A stretch of 10,281 nucleotides of DNA, taken from positions 1 to 10,281 of the forward strand of contig DJOC01000098.1 in NCBI GenBank assembly GCA_002439555.1. The letters run 5' to 3'. Numbering within the stretch: the stretch's first letter is position 1; each line of letters starts with the position of its first letter. Of the stretch, positions 1 to 6,684 are shown one piece after another. The DNA comes from Caryophanales bacterium UBA6448. GTDB lineage: Bacteria > Bacillota_I > Bacilli_A > RF39 > UBA660. The translations under genes were made by a program, and so were the position numbers. Under the pieces are notes generated by a model, which saw nothing but the letters and a program-made list of their open reading frames with translations, had not been told where the DNA came from and made no database searches.

Positions 1-96
1 AACAAAGGTAAGTAATTCTGGGGTTTCTAGAAATAATTTCTTGAATGCTAAGTCTCTTATGAAACAAGACTCAGAATATAATTTATTAAAGTTCAT
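1..96 (-). CDS. 5' end of a gene cut by the window edge; possibly Rpn/PD-(D/E)XK transposase-like
   Basis: An open frame of 32 codons begins at an ATG (94-96) and runs off the left edge without a stop. An AAGGA ribosome binding site lies five bases upstream of the start (102-106), and a TATAAT box lies further up. The peptide contains DLAFKKLF followed by an LLTFV stretch. This resembles the N-terminal (D/N)-x-x-F-K-x-L-F signature of Rpn/PD-(D/E)XK nuclease-family transposase proteins, which usually start within 10-20 residues of that motif. No catalytic residues are visible because only the first tenth or so is present. The gene start is well supported; the family call is an inference from one short motif. 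Confidence 0.5.
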   Translation of the reverse strand, partial: MNFNKLYSESCFIRDLAFKKLFLETPELLTFV

Positions 97-136
97 ATGA
101 ATCCTTTCTAAGGTGTGTGATTTTAAAATTTTTTAC

Positions 137-165
137 ATTATAAAAAATTTATTTTTTTCGAGCAA
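137..165 (-). promoter_or_regulatory. Candidate promoter for the truncated left-edge gene
   Basis: On the minus strand TATAAT (142-137) is preceded by TTGCTC (165-160) with a 17-base spacer. The -10 box is perfect, while the -35 matches consensus only in its first three bases. It sits about 40 bases upstream of the ATG at 96. The surrounding 97-223 stretch is otherwise featureless AT-rich sequence with no clear terminator for the gene ending at 224. Confidence 0.4.
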
Positions 166-223
166 ATTAAATATAACAAAAATATTTAGCTTTGTCTATA
201 TTTTTTGAAACATTTAATAAACA

Positions 224-994
224 TTATTTTATGATGGTAGTTTTTGAAAGTGATTTTTTCTCATAACTAGGAACTAATTTTCTTGCTAAATCATATTCTT
301 GAAAATCATAAAATCTTGGAATATCAGTTAAGTCTACCTTTCCGAATAAATATAAGTAATTATCAACCATTTCTAGCAAATAATTTGTTTCATTAGAATA
401 CTTAAAAGTTTTATAGTATTGCATCAAATAAAGCATTAAGGATATTAAATTGATTTCTTTATCATCAAAGTAAGGATATGTATTAGTAAGCTCAATAAAA
501 AATTTAATATAGCGTTTAATATCATAGTCAAGTTCAAATGGTGTCAAAAATTGGATGTGTAAAAAATCATTTCCAATATCGCCATATTTTTCTAAATGAT
601 AAAAACAAAATGGTTCATTATTAACTGTAAAAAAACTTTTTTTATCATAATTAAAAATGGTTCCATCTTTATTTAATGTTAAAAGGCCACTACCTTTTAC
701 AGCCCTCATAAAAGGTGCAATTATCTCACCATTTTGATTTAATTCAAAAACTTTTTTATCACCATCATAAATATTAAAATTTAACTCATTTTCTTTATCA
801 AGAGAAAAAATGGTTACAATACATTTAGCTAGTTCATATAATGAATTATCTTTTCCAATTGATTGGAAAAACCTATCTAGTATATATAAATAATCTTCGT
901 TTTGATTTAATTTATTTAAGCCATTATAATTAATATTAAAGATTAAAGGTAAATCTTCATTTTTAAAATATTCATTAATTTTAATTTTATTCAT
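224..994 (-). CDS. Hypothetical protein, 256 residues
   Basis: I do not recognise this family. The product is an acidic, Asn/Tyr/Phe-rich, probably cytoplasmic protein with no signal peptide and no convincing membrane segment. The N-terminal half contains a block with alternating turns around residues 75-125 (YDGDKKVFELNQNGEI, then LLTLNKDGTIFNYD) that looks like beta hairpins. The C-terminal half, from about residue 150, is predicted helical and rich in aromatics. The ATG at 994 has a GGAG eight bases upstream (1003-1006), and the gene ends in TAA. It lies 49 bases downstream of the NrtR-like Nudix gene on the same strand, with no convincing terminator between, so the two are probably co-transcribed. 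Length and codon use fit a real gene; no function can be given. Confidence 0.7.
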   Translation of the reverse strand: MNKIKINEYFKNEDLPLIFNINYNGLNKLNQNEDYLYILDRFFQSIGKDNSLYELAKCIVTIFSLDKENELNFNIYDGDKKVFELNQNGEIIAPFMRAVKGSGLLTLNKDGTIFNYDKKSFFTVNNEPFCFYHLEKYGDIGNDFLHIQFLTPFELDYDIKRYIKFFIELTNTYPYFDDKEINLISLMLYLMQYYKTFKYSNETNYLLEMVDNYLYLFGKVDLTDIPRFYDFQEYDLARKLVPSYEKKSLSKTTIIK

Positions 995-1043
995 TAACTT
1001 TTCTCCATTTTCTTTTTATACACTTATTTTTATTAAAAAAGTG

Positions 1044-1718
1044 CTAAATAGCATTTTCTTTTTTAAACTTTTTATTAAACTTATATAGTTTTGCTGGTTT
1101 CTTACCCTCAAAAGTTTCATACTTATTTGTGTCAATAATAATGCCCTCATTAATAAGTTTTTTTCTAAAATTACGTCTATCTAATTTTTCTTCGAGTACT
1201 ATTTCATATACTTTTTGAAGTTCGGGAAGAGTAAAATCACCTGGAAATAAACTTTGTAATATGTTTGTTTTAACTATTTTATCCTTTAAAACTTTTAATG
1301 AATAATCAATAATTTCATTATGATCATAAGCAAGAAGTGGAATATTATTTATAGAAAAATATTGTGCATTGGAAGTTTTTAAAGTATTTTTTAAAAGAGA
1401 AACTTTTTTAGCATCAATAACCCCAATAAAGGAAATTCCAATCATTCTTTGCAAATTACTACGATCTAATTTATCAAATACTCCACACATTTCAAAAGAA
1501 ATATTTTCAATACCAGTTTTTTCTTTTAACTCTCTTTTTGCACCATCGACTAAAAGTTCATTATTATATAGTGCTCCACTTGGAAGCGCCCAATAACCAT
1601 TATAAGGATTATTACTTCTTTTTATAAGTAGTACTTTAACATCTCCTTTTTCCACGGTAAATAAAGTTATAATAACGTGAATACCTATATTTTTATAAAG
1701 ACTATTTTTTAATTCCAT
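1044..1718 (-). CDS. NrtR-like Nudix/winged-helix regulator
   Basis: A 224-residue protein combines an N-terminal Nudix domain (about 8-145) with a C-terminal winged helix (about 158-215). The Nudix box lies at 48-70: G48, E54, R62, E63, E66 and G69 match the GX5EX7REUXEEXGU signature. The second Glu of the EE pair is K67, so metal-dependent hydrolysis may be weak or absent. The C-terminal FTLPELQKVYE and KLDRRNFRKK segments closely match the pattern of NrtR regulators, which bind ADP-ribose or related NAD metabolites and repress NAD biosynthesis genes. No NAD gene lies in the window, so its targets are unknown. It has GGAGG five bases before the ATG and a consensus promoter with a very short leader, which fits autoregulation. 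A sugar-pentanoate type Nudix regulator of another pathway is the main alternative. It ends in TAG. Confidence 0.8.
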   Translation of the reverse strand: MELKNSLYKNIGIHVIITLFTVEKGDVKVLLIKRSNNPYNGYWALPSGALYNNELLVDGAKRELKEKTGIENISFEMCGVFDKLDRSNLQRMIGISFIGVIDAKKVSLLKNTLKTSNAQYFSINNIPLLAYDHNEIIDYSLKVLKDKIVKTNILQSLFPGDFTLPELQKVYEIVLEEKLDRRNFRKKLINEGIIIDTNKYETFEGKKPAKLYKFNKKFKKENAI

Positions 1719-1727
1719 TATATCCTC

Positions 1728-1748
1728 CGTATAATTATATTATATGCG
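1728..1748. promoter_or_regulatory. Imperfect 21-bp dyad over the -10 box, candidate operator
   Basis: The 21 bases have arms CGTATA and TATGCG (five of six positions pair) around an AT-rich core. They cover the -10 box, the likely start site and the edge of the ribosome binding site of the NrtR-like gene. NrtR-type repressors commonly bind palindromes of about this length over promoters. The assignment is an inference, because short AT-rich dyads arise easily in DNA of this composition. Confidence 0.3.
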
Positions 1749-1767
1749 TATCTTTTACACTTGTCAA
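1739..1767 (-). promoter_or_regulatory. Perfect consensus promoter of the NrtR-like gene
   Basis: TTGACA (1767-1762) and TATAAT (1744-1739) are separated by exactly 17 bases on the minus strand, a full match to the primary sigma factor consensus. The expected transcription start near 1732 would give a leader of only about 14 bases, which just accommodates the GGAGG at 1724-1728. A promoter this strong ahead of a regulator gene suggests it is held down by a repressor. Confidence 0.8.
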
Positions 1768-1838
1768 GACAAAAAAAGATACATACATGGAAATAAGGGC
1801 AGCAAACCTAAAATAACCATAGATCAATCTTTGTCCAA

Positions 1839-1858
1839 CATTGTACAATATTACAATG
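1839..1858. repeat. Perfect 7-6-7 inverted repeat
   Basis: CATTGTA and TACAATG flank a six-base centre, and the left arm overlaps an 8-base palindrome TTGTACAA. It lies in the 175-base gap between the 718-residue gene (ending at 1894) and the NrtR-like gene, about 75 bases upstream of the latter's -35. No T-tract follows on either strand, so it does not look like an intrinsic terminator. A protein binding site is possible. The rest of 1768-1893 shows nothing I can name. Confidence 0.4.
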
Positions 1859-1893
1859 AAGAATTTCAAGTATTTTATAACTATTTAGTTACA

Positions 1894-4050
1894 CTATCTA
1901 TAATAAGCATCCTCTTTTACGTGTCCATCCTTATCAAAATAACTAGCATACTCTTTTTCTAAACTCAAGTATTCATTATATTCATTTATAGCTCTAGGAT
2001 CACTACCAACAATGCAGGAAATAATACTATAATCATCATTTATTAAAATGAAAAAGTCTTTATTATATATTATTTTTAAGGCGTGTGATAAATCTAATAT
2101 TCCGAGCGTTTTTTCATAATATATTTTATTTATATTTGTTATATCTTCCTTGGCAATATATTCTTTTTCGATTTCTTTGGTTTCCATTCTTGGATCTAAA
2201 TATCTTGCACTAGGTTCAAAACTTGAGGTAGTATAAAGTGATGTATCATCCTTTTTAGTTATTATATAATTTGCATAATCATAACCTCCTAAATTGGCAT
2301 ACATATCCGCTGATTCATCTAAGGGCCTTAAATTTTCATAGTTAATTAAATCTCTAGGCATCATTTCAAAACCACCTATTTTTTCAATTTGATTTTTATA
2401 ATTACCCATAAGTACTAAAGAAATACTTTCATCTTTAGTTTCATTTAATGAGGAAATTTGAATCATTTTTTCAAAAGCAGTTTTTGCTACCTCAAACAAA
2501 GGTCTCATACTATCAATATTTTTTACAAAGGTTGATTCAATAGAGTTACATAAAAGTAAATTACCATTTCGAACAAAAGGAATCATTCCGCATACATTAC
2601 CTTTGCTATTTTTAATAACTAAAACTCTACCATTAACATTTTCAGCGCAATATCTAACAAAGGAATCTGCTTCCCCACCTATTTTAAAACAGCAATTAGT
2701 TTTTGAACCCATTACAAATAAATTAGGATCATCACAAGTTAAAGTTTCATAATAATAGCCATTTTGTACTCCCCTTACATAAGGAATAGTTTTTTCATAT
2801 TTATGGCGAACCTGCCTATATTCATCACTGACATTTTGTATAATTTTATCCTCAGATAAAGATTGAAACTGTTTATTATCAACGCATTCATTAATAATAC
2901 TCCCCTCAAGTGGAGCTAAATCTGGATCAAGTGGTCTTAATATACCATTTTTAAGTAAGTCCTTATAAAAATCTATTTTATTATAAATATGCTGGGTTTT
3001 AAATCTTTTTTCATATTCATTAAAACCCGCATAAATAACGCCTATATTTTGAGATATTTCATAATCGTTATCTAAAATACTTTTAAGTAATCCATTAGGG
3101 CTAAAAAAGAAATTAATAAACTCTTTATCATAAATAATTTTGCTGGAATTTAAATGTACATTTTGTAAATCTACTAAAATTAAACTACTATATACTTTTC
3201 TAAATTTATTTTCATCCTTAATTAAAATATTAATTAACCTTTCAGCATTTTGATACCCTAACATAGATATCAAATTAACTGCAAAACGCATTTGTCTATC
3301 ATAATTATAATGTTTAAAATCTTCGAAATTATTTTGAATAATTGTAATTAAGTTTTTAACTTGTTTAGGTTTAATATCTAAAAGTACCTCTAAAGAGTTA
3401 TTATCAAACATATTTAATTTATCTTTATATTTACCTTCGACTAAAATCCTTTTATAGGAACTATAATCATATCTTATGATATCACATAAATTTATATCAC
3501 CACTTAATAGGTAACCAATAGTTTCATTTATTTTAGATTCTATATTTTTTACATCCATATCTTCTTTGAGAATTTTAGTTTTTAAATAATCATTTAAAGT
3601 AGATATAACTTTTTCATTAAGTTTACCATTTTGAAGGTAATCCTTTTTCATTTGTAAAAATGCATTAATAAATTTTATATCTTTTATTTTTTTATAATCT
3701 ATATCTATATTTTGAATTAAGCCCTTATTAAAAATAATTTCATATTCAGAAAACACAACATTATAATCAAATTTTTTATCATCAAAACTATTTTCATTAA
3801 CATCATTTATATTTGATATATCAAAAAATGCAGGGAAAGTTTTAGCAATACTAACAAGCATCTTTTTATAATAATCATCATAATCATACATATAAAGATG
3901 CATAAAAAGTTTACTTGCATTATCACTTGAAATAGAACATAAATTTAAAAGTTCCTCTTCGGTAAAGTCACGAAACCCATTTTCATTTAAAAACATAGTA
4001 TTATTTACTTTAATATTTGAATGAGAATTAATAAACTCCTCTTTTGTCAT
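1894..4050 (-). CDS. Unrecognised 718-residue protein with an Asn-Cys-Cys motif block (possibly GNAT-like)
   Basis: This is the largest gene in the window and I cannot name its family. Residues 1-350 are helical, Asn/Lys/Tyr/Asp-rich and without obvious motifs, signal peptide or membrane segments. The most structured part is about 425-600. DDPNLFVMGSKTNCCF (440-455) is followed by KIGGEADSFVRYC, a beta-rich RVLVIKNSKGNVCGMIPF stretch (475-492), and LLLCNSIES (498-506). The order of a 'DPxxxxxG-x(3)-NCC-x(2)-GG' motif, a strand-rich 'gkxxG' segment and a final 'NSIE' recalls a GNAT-like domain seen in uncharacterised bacterial and phage proteins, but that is from memory and uncertain. A Cys-rich catalytic or metal site around C453, C454, C468, C487 and C501 is possible. 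The ATG at 4050 has GGAGG five bases upstream (4056-4060). The TAA of the extended upstream reading frame (4067-4069) lies 16 bases before the start, implying an operon. It ends in TAG. Confidence 0.75.
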   Translation of the reverse strand: MTKEEFINSHSNIKVNNTMFLNENGFRDFTEEELLNLCSISSDNASKLFMHLYMYDYDDYYKKMLVSIAKTFPAFFDISNINDVNENSFDDKKFDYNVVFSEYEIIFNKGLIQNIDIDYKKIKDIKFINAFLQMKKDYLQNGKLNEKVISTLNDYLKTKILKEDMDVKNIESKINETIGYLLSGDINLCDIIRYDYSSYKRILVEGKYKDKLNMFDNNSLEVLLDIKPKQVKNLITIIQNNFEDFKHYNYDRQMRFAVNLISMLGYQNAERLINILIKDENKFRKVYSSLILVDLQNVHLNSSKIIYDKEFINFFFSPNGLLKSILDNDYEISQNIGVIYAGFNEYEKRFKTQHIYNKIDFYKDLLKNGILRPLDPDLAPLEGSIINECVDNKQFQSLSEDKIIQNVSDEYRQVRHKYEKTIPYVRGVQNGYYYETLTCDDPNLFVMGSKTNCCFKIGGEADSFVRYCAENVNGRVLVIKNSKGNVCGMIPFVRNGNLLLCNSIESTFVKNIDSMRPLFEVAKTAFEKMIQISSLNETKDESISLVLMGNYKNQIEKIGGFEMMPRDLINYENLRPLDESADMYANLGGYDYANYIITKKDDTSLYTTSSFEPSARYLDPRMETKEIEKEYIAKEDITNINKIYYEKTLGILDLSHALKIIYNKDFFILINDDYSIISCIVGSDPRAINEYNEYLSLEKEYASYFDKDGHVKEDAYYR

Positions 4051-4066
4051 TTTTACCTCCGATTAA

Positions 4067-4252
4067 TTAAAATACTCCGAATATTTCACCAGTTGTGCCA
4101 TCTATTCTAGCCGAATATTGAACGCCTCCACACTCCATAAAAAATCCATAACTCATTCTGCCCTCATAAGCCTCACTATAATTTACTTGGGGTGAAACGC
4201 GGCAATTACTTGTATCTACACTCGAAAAGTAATTAAGTCCAATTTGAATAGC
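4067..4252 (-). pseudogene. PepSY-like tail separated from its gene by an in-frame amber codon
   Basis: After the TAG at 4253-4255 the same frame stays open for 61 more codons and stops at TAA 4067-4069. Its product starts AIQIGLNYFSSVD and ends with YSARIDGTTGEIFGVF. It fits directly onto the residues before the stop (KSQITSE) to make a standard PepSY opening of the 'S-E-x-A-I-x-I-A-L' type and the usual 'DGTTGEI' closing strand. The amber codon therefore replaces one residue inside a domain; GAG, CAG and AAG are all one base away. TAA falls 16 bases before the next gene's ATG, where the original gene end would be expected. Either this is a recent nonsense mutation, a sequencing or assembly error, or a readthrough site. 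Confidence 0.75.
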
Positions 4253-5245
4253 CTACTCTGAAGTGATTTGTGATTTGGGAATATCTTCGACTTTTGTATC
4301 AATAATACTTCCAGTAACTGAGTCAACATATACATAATATTTTTTTGATTCAGTATTTGCATGATATCTATATAACTTACAGTATGATCCCCTTGAATCA
4401 TCAATTGGTTCTACACCTGATGTTTGTATAAGTGAAGAATCAATACTTTGAACGTAATTTTTGCCTATTTCATACACACTATTTGTACCTATCATTTCTG
4501 GGTAATTAAAAGTATCATTATATGCCTTATTTCTATTATAAGTACACCAAGCGCCACTTTTATCTTGTGCGTTTGCAGGTCTCCCTACACTTGGTGTTAC
4601 AGAACCAGAATTATTATTGTTATTGTTATTACTTGCATTATTATTTTTATTTTCTTCCTCTTTTATTGTCTTTATTTTATCATCAATTTCTTTAACCGAA
4701 GAAGTAGCAATATCTTCGATATTAAGTTTAGGATTTTCACTTATAATACTTTCAAGATAAGCAGCTTTTCCTTCACTAATATTATATTTACTAGCAATTT
4801 CTTTAGCAATTTCAGTAATCTGTGGCACTAATAAATCATAAGTTACGCTTTTAGTTTCAAATGCTTTATTTAAAATATCTTTAACTTCGGTTTCATCCAT
4901 ATTTTCAATTGTAACAATTATTGTAGTATCCTTTAAAAGATGTTTTTCATTTAATTTTATAGAAAGAAGTTCAATTTCTTCCTCAAAAGTTTTTTCTTTA
5001 AAATCTTCATTTATTATTTCTTTAGCATCATCATTTAAAGCAGTTACATTTATAACCTTTTTATCTTTATTAAGTTCTATTTTAATACTAGGATTATTAT
5101 CAAGAGTTACTTTATATATAACTACATCATCAAATTTTGTGGTAGGCTCTTTAACTTTCTCTTTCCTATTTAATAATAAAAAAGTTACAATACCTATAAT
5201 TATAACTATCAAAACACTTACCCCGATTATTATTTTCTTCTTCAT
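4253..5245 (-). CDS. Membrane-anchored RsgI-ectodomain-like protein with PepSY-like C-terminus
   Basis: A 330-residue protein (391 sense residues plus the amber site if the frame is restored). Residues 5-25 form one hydrophobic segment after MKKK, with no lipobox Cys, so it is an anchor or uncleaved signal with the rest outside the cell. Residues 42-70 (VIYKVTLDNNPSIKIELNKD, then INVTALNDDAKEI) match the extracytoplasmic domain of RsgI-type anti-sigma factors, whose conserved Asn-Pro bond (here N51-P52) is the known self-cleavage site. Residues 153-187 (ISEGKAAYLESII, then NIEDIATSSVKEI) match the RsgI segment that follows. The cytoplasmic anti-sigma part is missing: only three or four residues precede the membrane segment. 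An Asn-rich linker (200-212) leads to a C-terminal part (about 225-320) with W233, C234, C289 and a YYVYVDSVTGSII strand typical of PepSY. AGGTGAG lies six bases before the ATG. No sigma factor gene is nearby. Confidence 0.7.
   Translation of the reverse strand: MKKKIIIGVSVLIVIIIGIVTFLLLNRKEKVKEPTTKFDDVVIYKVTLDNNPSIKIELNKDKKVINVTALNDDAKEIINEDFKEKTFEEEIELLSIKLNEKHLLKDTTIIVTIENMDETEVKDILNKAFETKSVTYDLLVPQITEIAKEIASKYNISEGKAAYLESIISENPKLNIEDIATSSVKEIDDKIKTIKEEENKNNNASNNNNNNNSGSVTPSVGRPANAQDKSGAWCTYNRNKAYNDTFNYPEMIGTNSVYEIGKNYVQSIDSSLIQTSGVEPIDDSRGSYCKLYRYHANTESKKYYVYVDSVTGSIIDTKVEDIPKSQITSE
4610..4650 (-). repeat. Asn-codon (AAT/AAC) trinucleotide run
   Basis: The gene strand carries a run of AAT and AAC codons encoding the Asn-rich linker at residues 200-212 of the RsgI-like protein, interrupted by Ala-Ser. 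Such a microsatellite can change length by slippage in steps of one residue without breaking the frame. It joins the RsgI-like ectodomain to the PepSY-like part, so variation would alter only the linker. Confidence 0.6.
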
Positions 5246-5264
5246 AAAAATCTCACCTACTTAT

Positions 5265-5293
5265 AGTATATATTTTTTTATAAACATTGTATA
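5265..5293 (-). promoter_or_regulatory. Candidate promoter of the RsgI-like gene
   Basis: TATACT (5270-5265) lies 17 bases downstream of TATACA (5293-5288) on the minus strand. The -10 matches five of six and the -35 four of six consensus positions. The start would fall just upstream of the AGGTGAG ribosome binding site at 5252-5258. It is plausible because the preceding gene ends in a terminator, so a new promoter is needed here. Confidence 0.4.
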
Positions 5294-5325
5294 TTATTTA
5301 ACACATACTTTACGTTTTTGTTTAC

Positions 5326-5349
5326 AAAAAAGCCAACCATTAAGGTTAG
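5326..5349 (-). terminator. Intrinsic terminator after the AAA_14 ATPase gene
   Basis: On the minus strand CTAACC pairs with GGTTGG (one G-T wobble) around a five-base loop. It is followed by one C and a run of six T (5331-5326). It starts seven bases after the TAA of the ATPase gene (5356-5358) and separates that gene from the RsgI-like gene. Confidence 0.75.
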
Positions 5350-5355
5350 TCTAAT

Positions 5356-6633
5356 TTATGGTTTCAAAGCATTTATCGGTAAGATATATATACCAGTTTC
5401 TTCATCTTTATATACTCCTCCGAAGCCTGAAACTATTATACACAAAAATTGGGGTTTTACTTTTGAATTTTCTGAAAATGTTAAAAGACTTTTTTTAGCA
5501 CTTGCAATGCTAACTTCATCGTAATTTAATTTAATTTCTACTGCACCAATTGCACCATCTTTAAATTCAAGAATTGCATCAACTTCATCGCCAGAAACAT
5601 TATCTCTAAAATGATAAACTTTTCCATCTAAATAGTTCATATAAATACATAAGTCTCGATAAACTAAAGATTCAAACATAAATCCAAAAGTTTTCATATC
5701 ATACATTAACTTTTTACTTGATAAACCTAAAATAGCACAAGCAAGTGAAGGATCTATAAAATGTCTTTTTGATGTTTTACCGACTCTTGATGATGAACGA
5801 TAATTGACACTATATGCCACTTGATTATTAGTTAAATATAAATCGTCTAACACGCTTAAATAATCAGTTAATGTAATACGATTTTCAATAATTTCCTTTG
5901 AATTATTATCAGCAATGTCCTCTAAAATAGTATTTTGACTTGCCAGTGAACTTTCATTTCTTGCAAGTGACCTTAAAATCATTTGCATTCTATTAGAGTC
6001 TCTTCTTTTATCTTTTCTTTCGTGTATATCTTTTGTTAAAAAAGCAGTTATATAACTTTCAGGAATAACACTCGCATCTTCATAATCAATGCCAATATTT
6101 GCGGGCCAGCCACCACGAAGTATTAAGTAAGCTGTTTTTTCTAAATCATTATATTCAACTTTATCATTAATATTTTTATTTTCATACATATCTAAAATAG
6201 AAATTTTGCCACAAGAATCACCAGATTCATACAAACTCATTGGGTACATTTTTAATGTAGCAATTCTTCCTGCTCCAGAGTGTTTCACTTTTTCTTCATC
6301 ATCTTTTTCAAGTGTAGTTGAGCCTGTTAATATAAAATTTCCTTTTTCAGTTGTCATATCACATTCGTGTCTTACAGCATCCCAAACACAAGGAGCAAGT
6401 TGCCATTCATCAATTAATTGTGGACGTTTTTCTTCGAATATATATGTAGGATTTGTGTTAGCAATTGCCCTTATTTTTTCATCACTCAAATAACTTACAC
6501 TTTCAGCAAATTTAAGTGAAGTCCAAGTTTTACCACACCACTTTGGTCCCTCTATAGAAATAGCACCAAAAATATGTAGATATTTAGCAACTTTATCATC
6601 AATTAATCTTGGTTTATAATTTTTATTTTCCAT
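5356..6633 (-). CDS. AAA_14/DUF4143 family ATPase
   Basis: A 425-residue protein, the usual length for the AAA_14-DUF4143 family of ATPases common in gut bacteria and archaea; their biological role is poorly defined. The ATPase part (about 1-200) shows a Walker A loop GPKWCGKT at 29-36, a Walker B LIDEW at 73-77, a sensor-1-like ILTGST at 101-106 and the family block HSGAGRIATLKMYPMSLYE at 118-136. The C-terminal DUF4143 part (about 200-400) contains FESLVYRDL (319-327), GDEVDAIL (347-354) and AVEIKL (363-368). Its E320, D351 and E365-x-K367 have the layout of a PD-(D/E)XK-type nuclease fold. Start ATG 6633 has AGAGGA upstream (6639-6644). It is a single-gene unit between its own promoter with a repeat array and a terminator. 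It ends in TAA. Catalytic nuclease activity is an inference. Confidence 0.9.
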   Translation of the reverse strand: MENKNYKPRLIDDKVAKYLHIFGAISIEGPKWCGKTWTSLKFAESVSYLSDEKIRAIANTNPTYIFEEKRPQLIDEWQLAPCVWDAVRHECDMTTEKGNFILTGSTTLEKDDEEKVKHSGAGRIATLKMYPMSLYESGDSCGKISILDMYENKNINDKVEYNDLEKTAYLILRGGWPANIGIDYEDASVIPESYITAFLTKDIHERKDKRRDSNRMQMILRSLARNESSLASQNTILEDIADNNSKEIIENRITLTDYLSVLDDLYLTNNQVAYSVNYRSSSRVGKTSKRHFIDPSLACAILGLSSKKLMYDMKTFGFMFESLVYRDLCIYMNYLDGKVYHFRDNVSGDEVDAILEFKDGAIGAVEIKLNYDEVSIASAKKSLLTFSENSKVKPQFLCIIVSGFGGVYKDEETGIYILPINALKP

Positions 6634-6655
6634 AATAATCCTCTTTCCAATTATA

Positions 6656-6684
6656 ATTATACCATTTTACTATACAGTTTTCAA
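6656..6684 (-). promoter_or_regulatory. Promoter of the AAA_14 ATPase gene, -35 inside a repeat
   Basis: TTGAAA (6684-6679) and TATAAT (6661-6656) are 17 bases apart on the minus strand. The -35 hexamer lies inside the gene-proximal 23-bp repeat unit, while the -10 lies just outside the array. A protein recognising the repeats would therefore compete with RNA polymerase at this promoter. Confidence 0.75.

Noticed and set aside
1021..1043. CACTT...AAGTG inverted repeat as terminator of the NrtR-like gene
   Set aside because: The stem is interrupted by mismatches and no T-tract follows on the gene strand.
1744..1962. 72-codon plus-strand open frame across the gap and the end of the 718-residue gene
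   Set aside because: Its start lies inside the -10 region of the NrtR-like promoter, its 3' half is antisense to a better gene, and no ribosome binding site is seen.
4253..4255. Genome-wide reassignment of TAG as a sense codon
   Set aside because: TAG closes several other genes at their expected family length (for example the Xer recombinase ending PRK at 9240), so it works as a normal stop here.
4216..4404. 62-codon minus-strand frame overlapping the amber site
   Set aside because: It is in another frame from the RsgI-like gene, its product has no recognisable features, and the PepSY-like frame through the TAG explains the region better. It is not a programmed frameshift product that I can support.
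4448..4831. 127-codon plus-strand open frame
   Set aside because: It lies wholly antisense to the RsgI-like gene, has a Phe/Ile-rich composition caused by reading Asn/Lys codons backwards, and no ribosome binding site.
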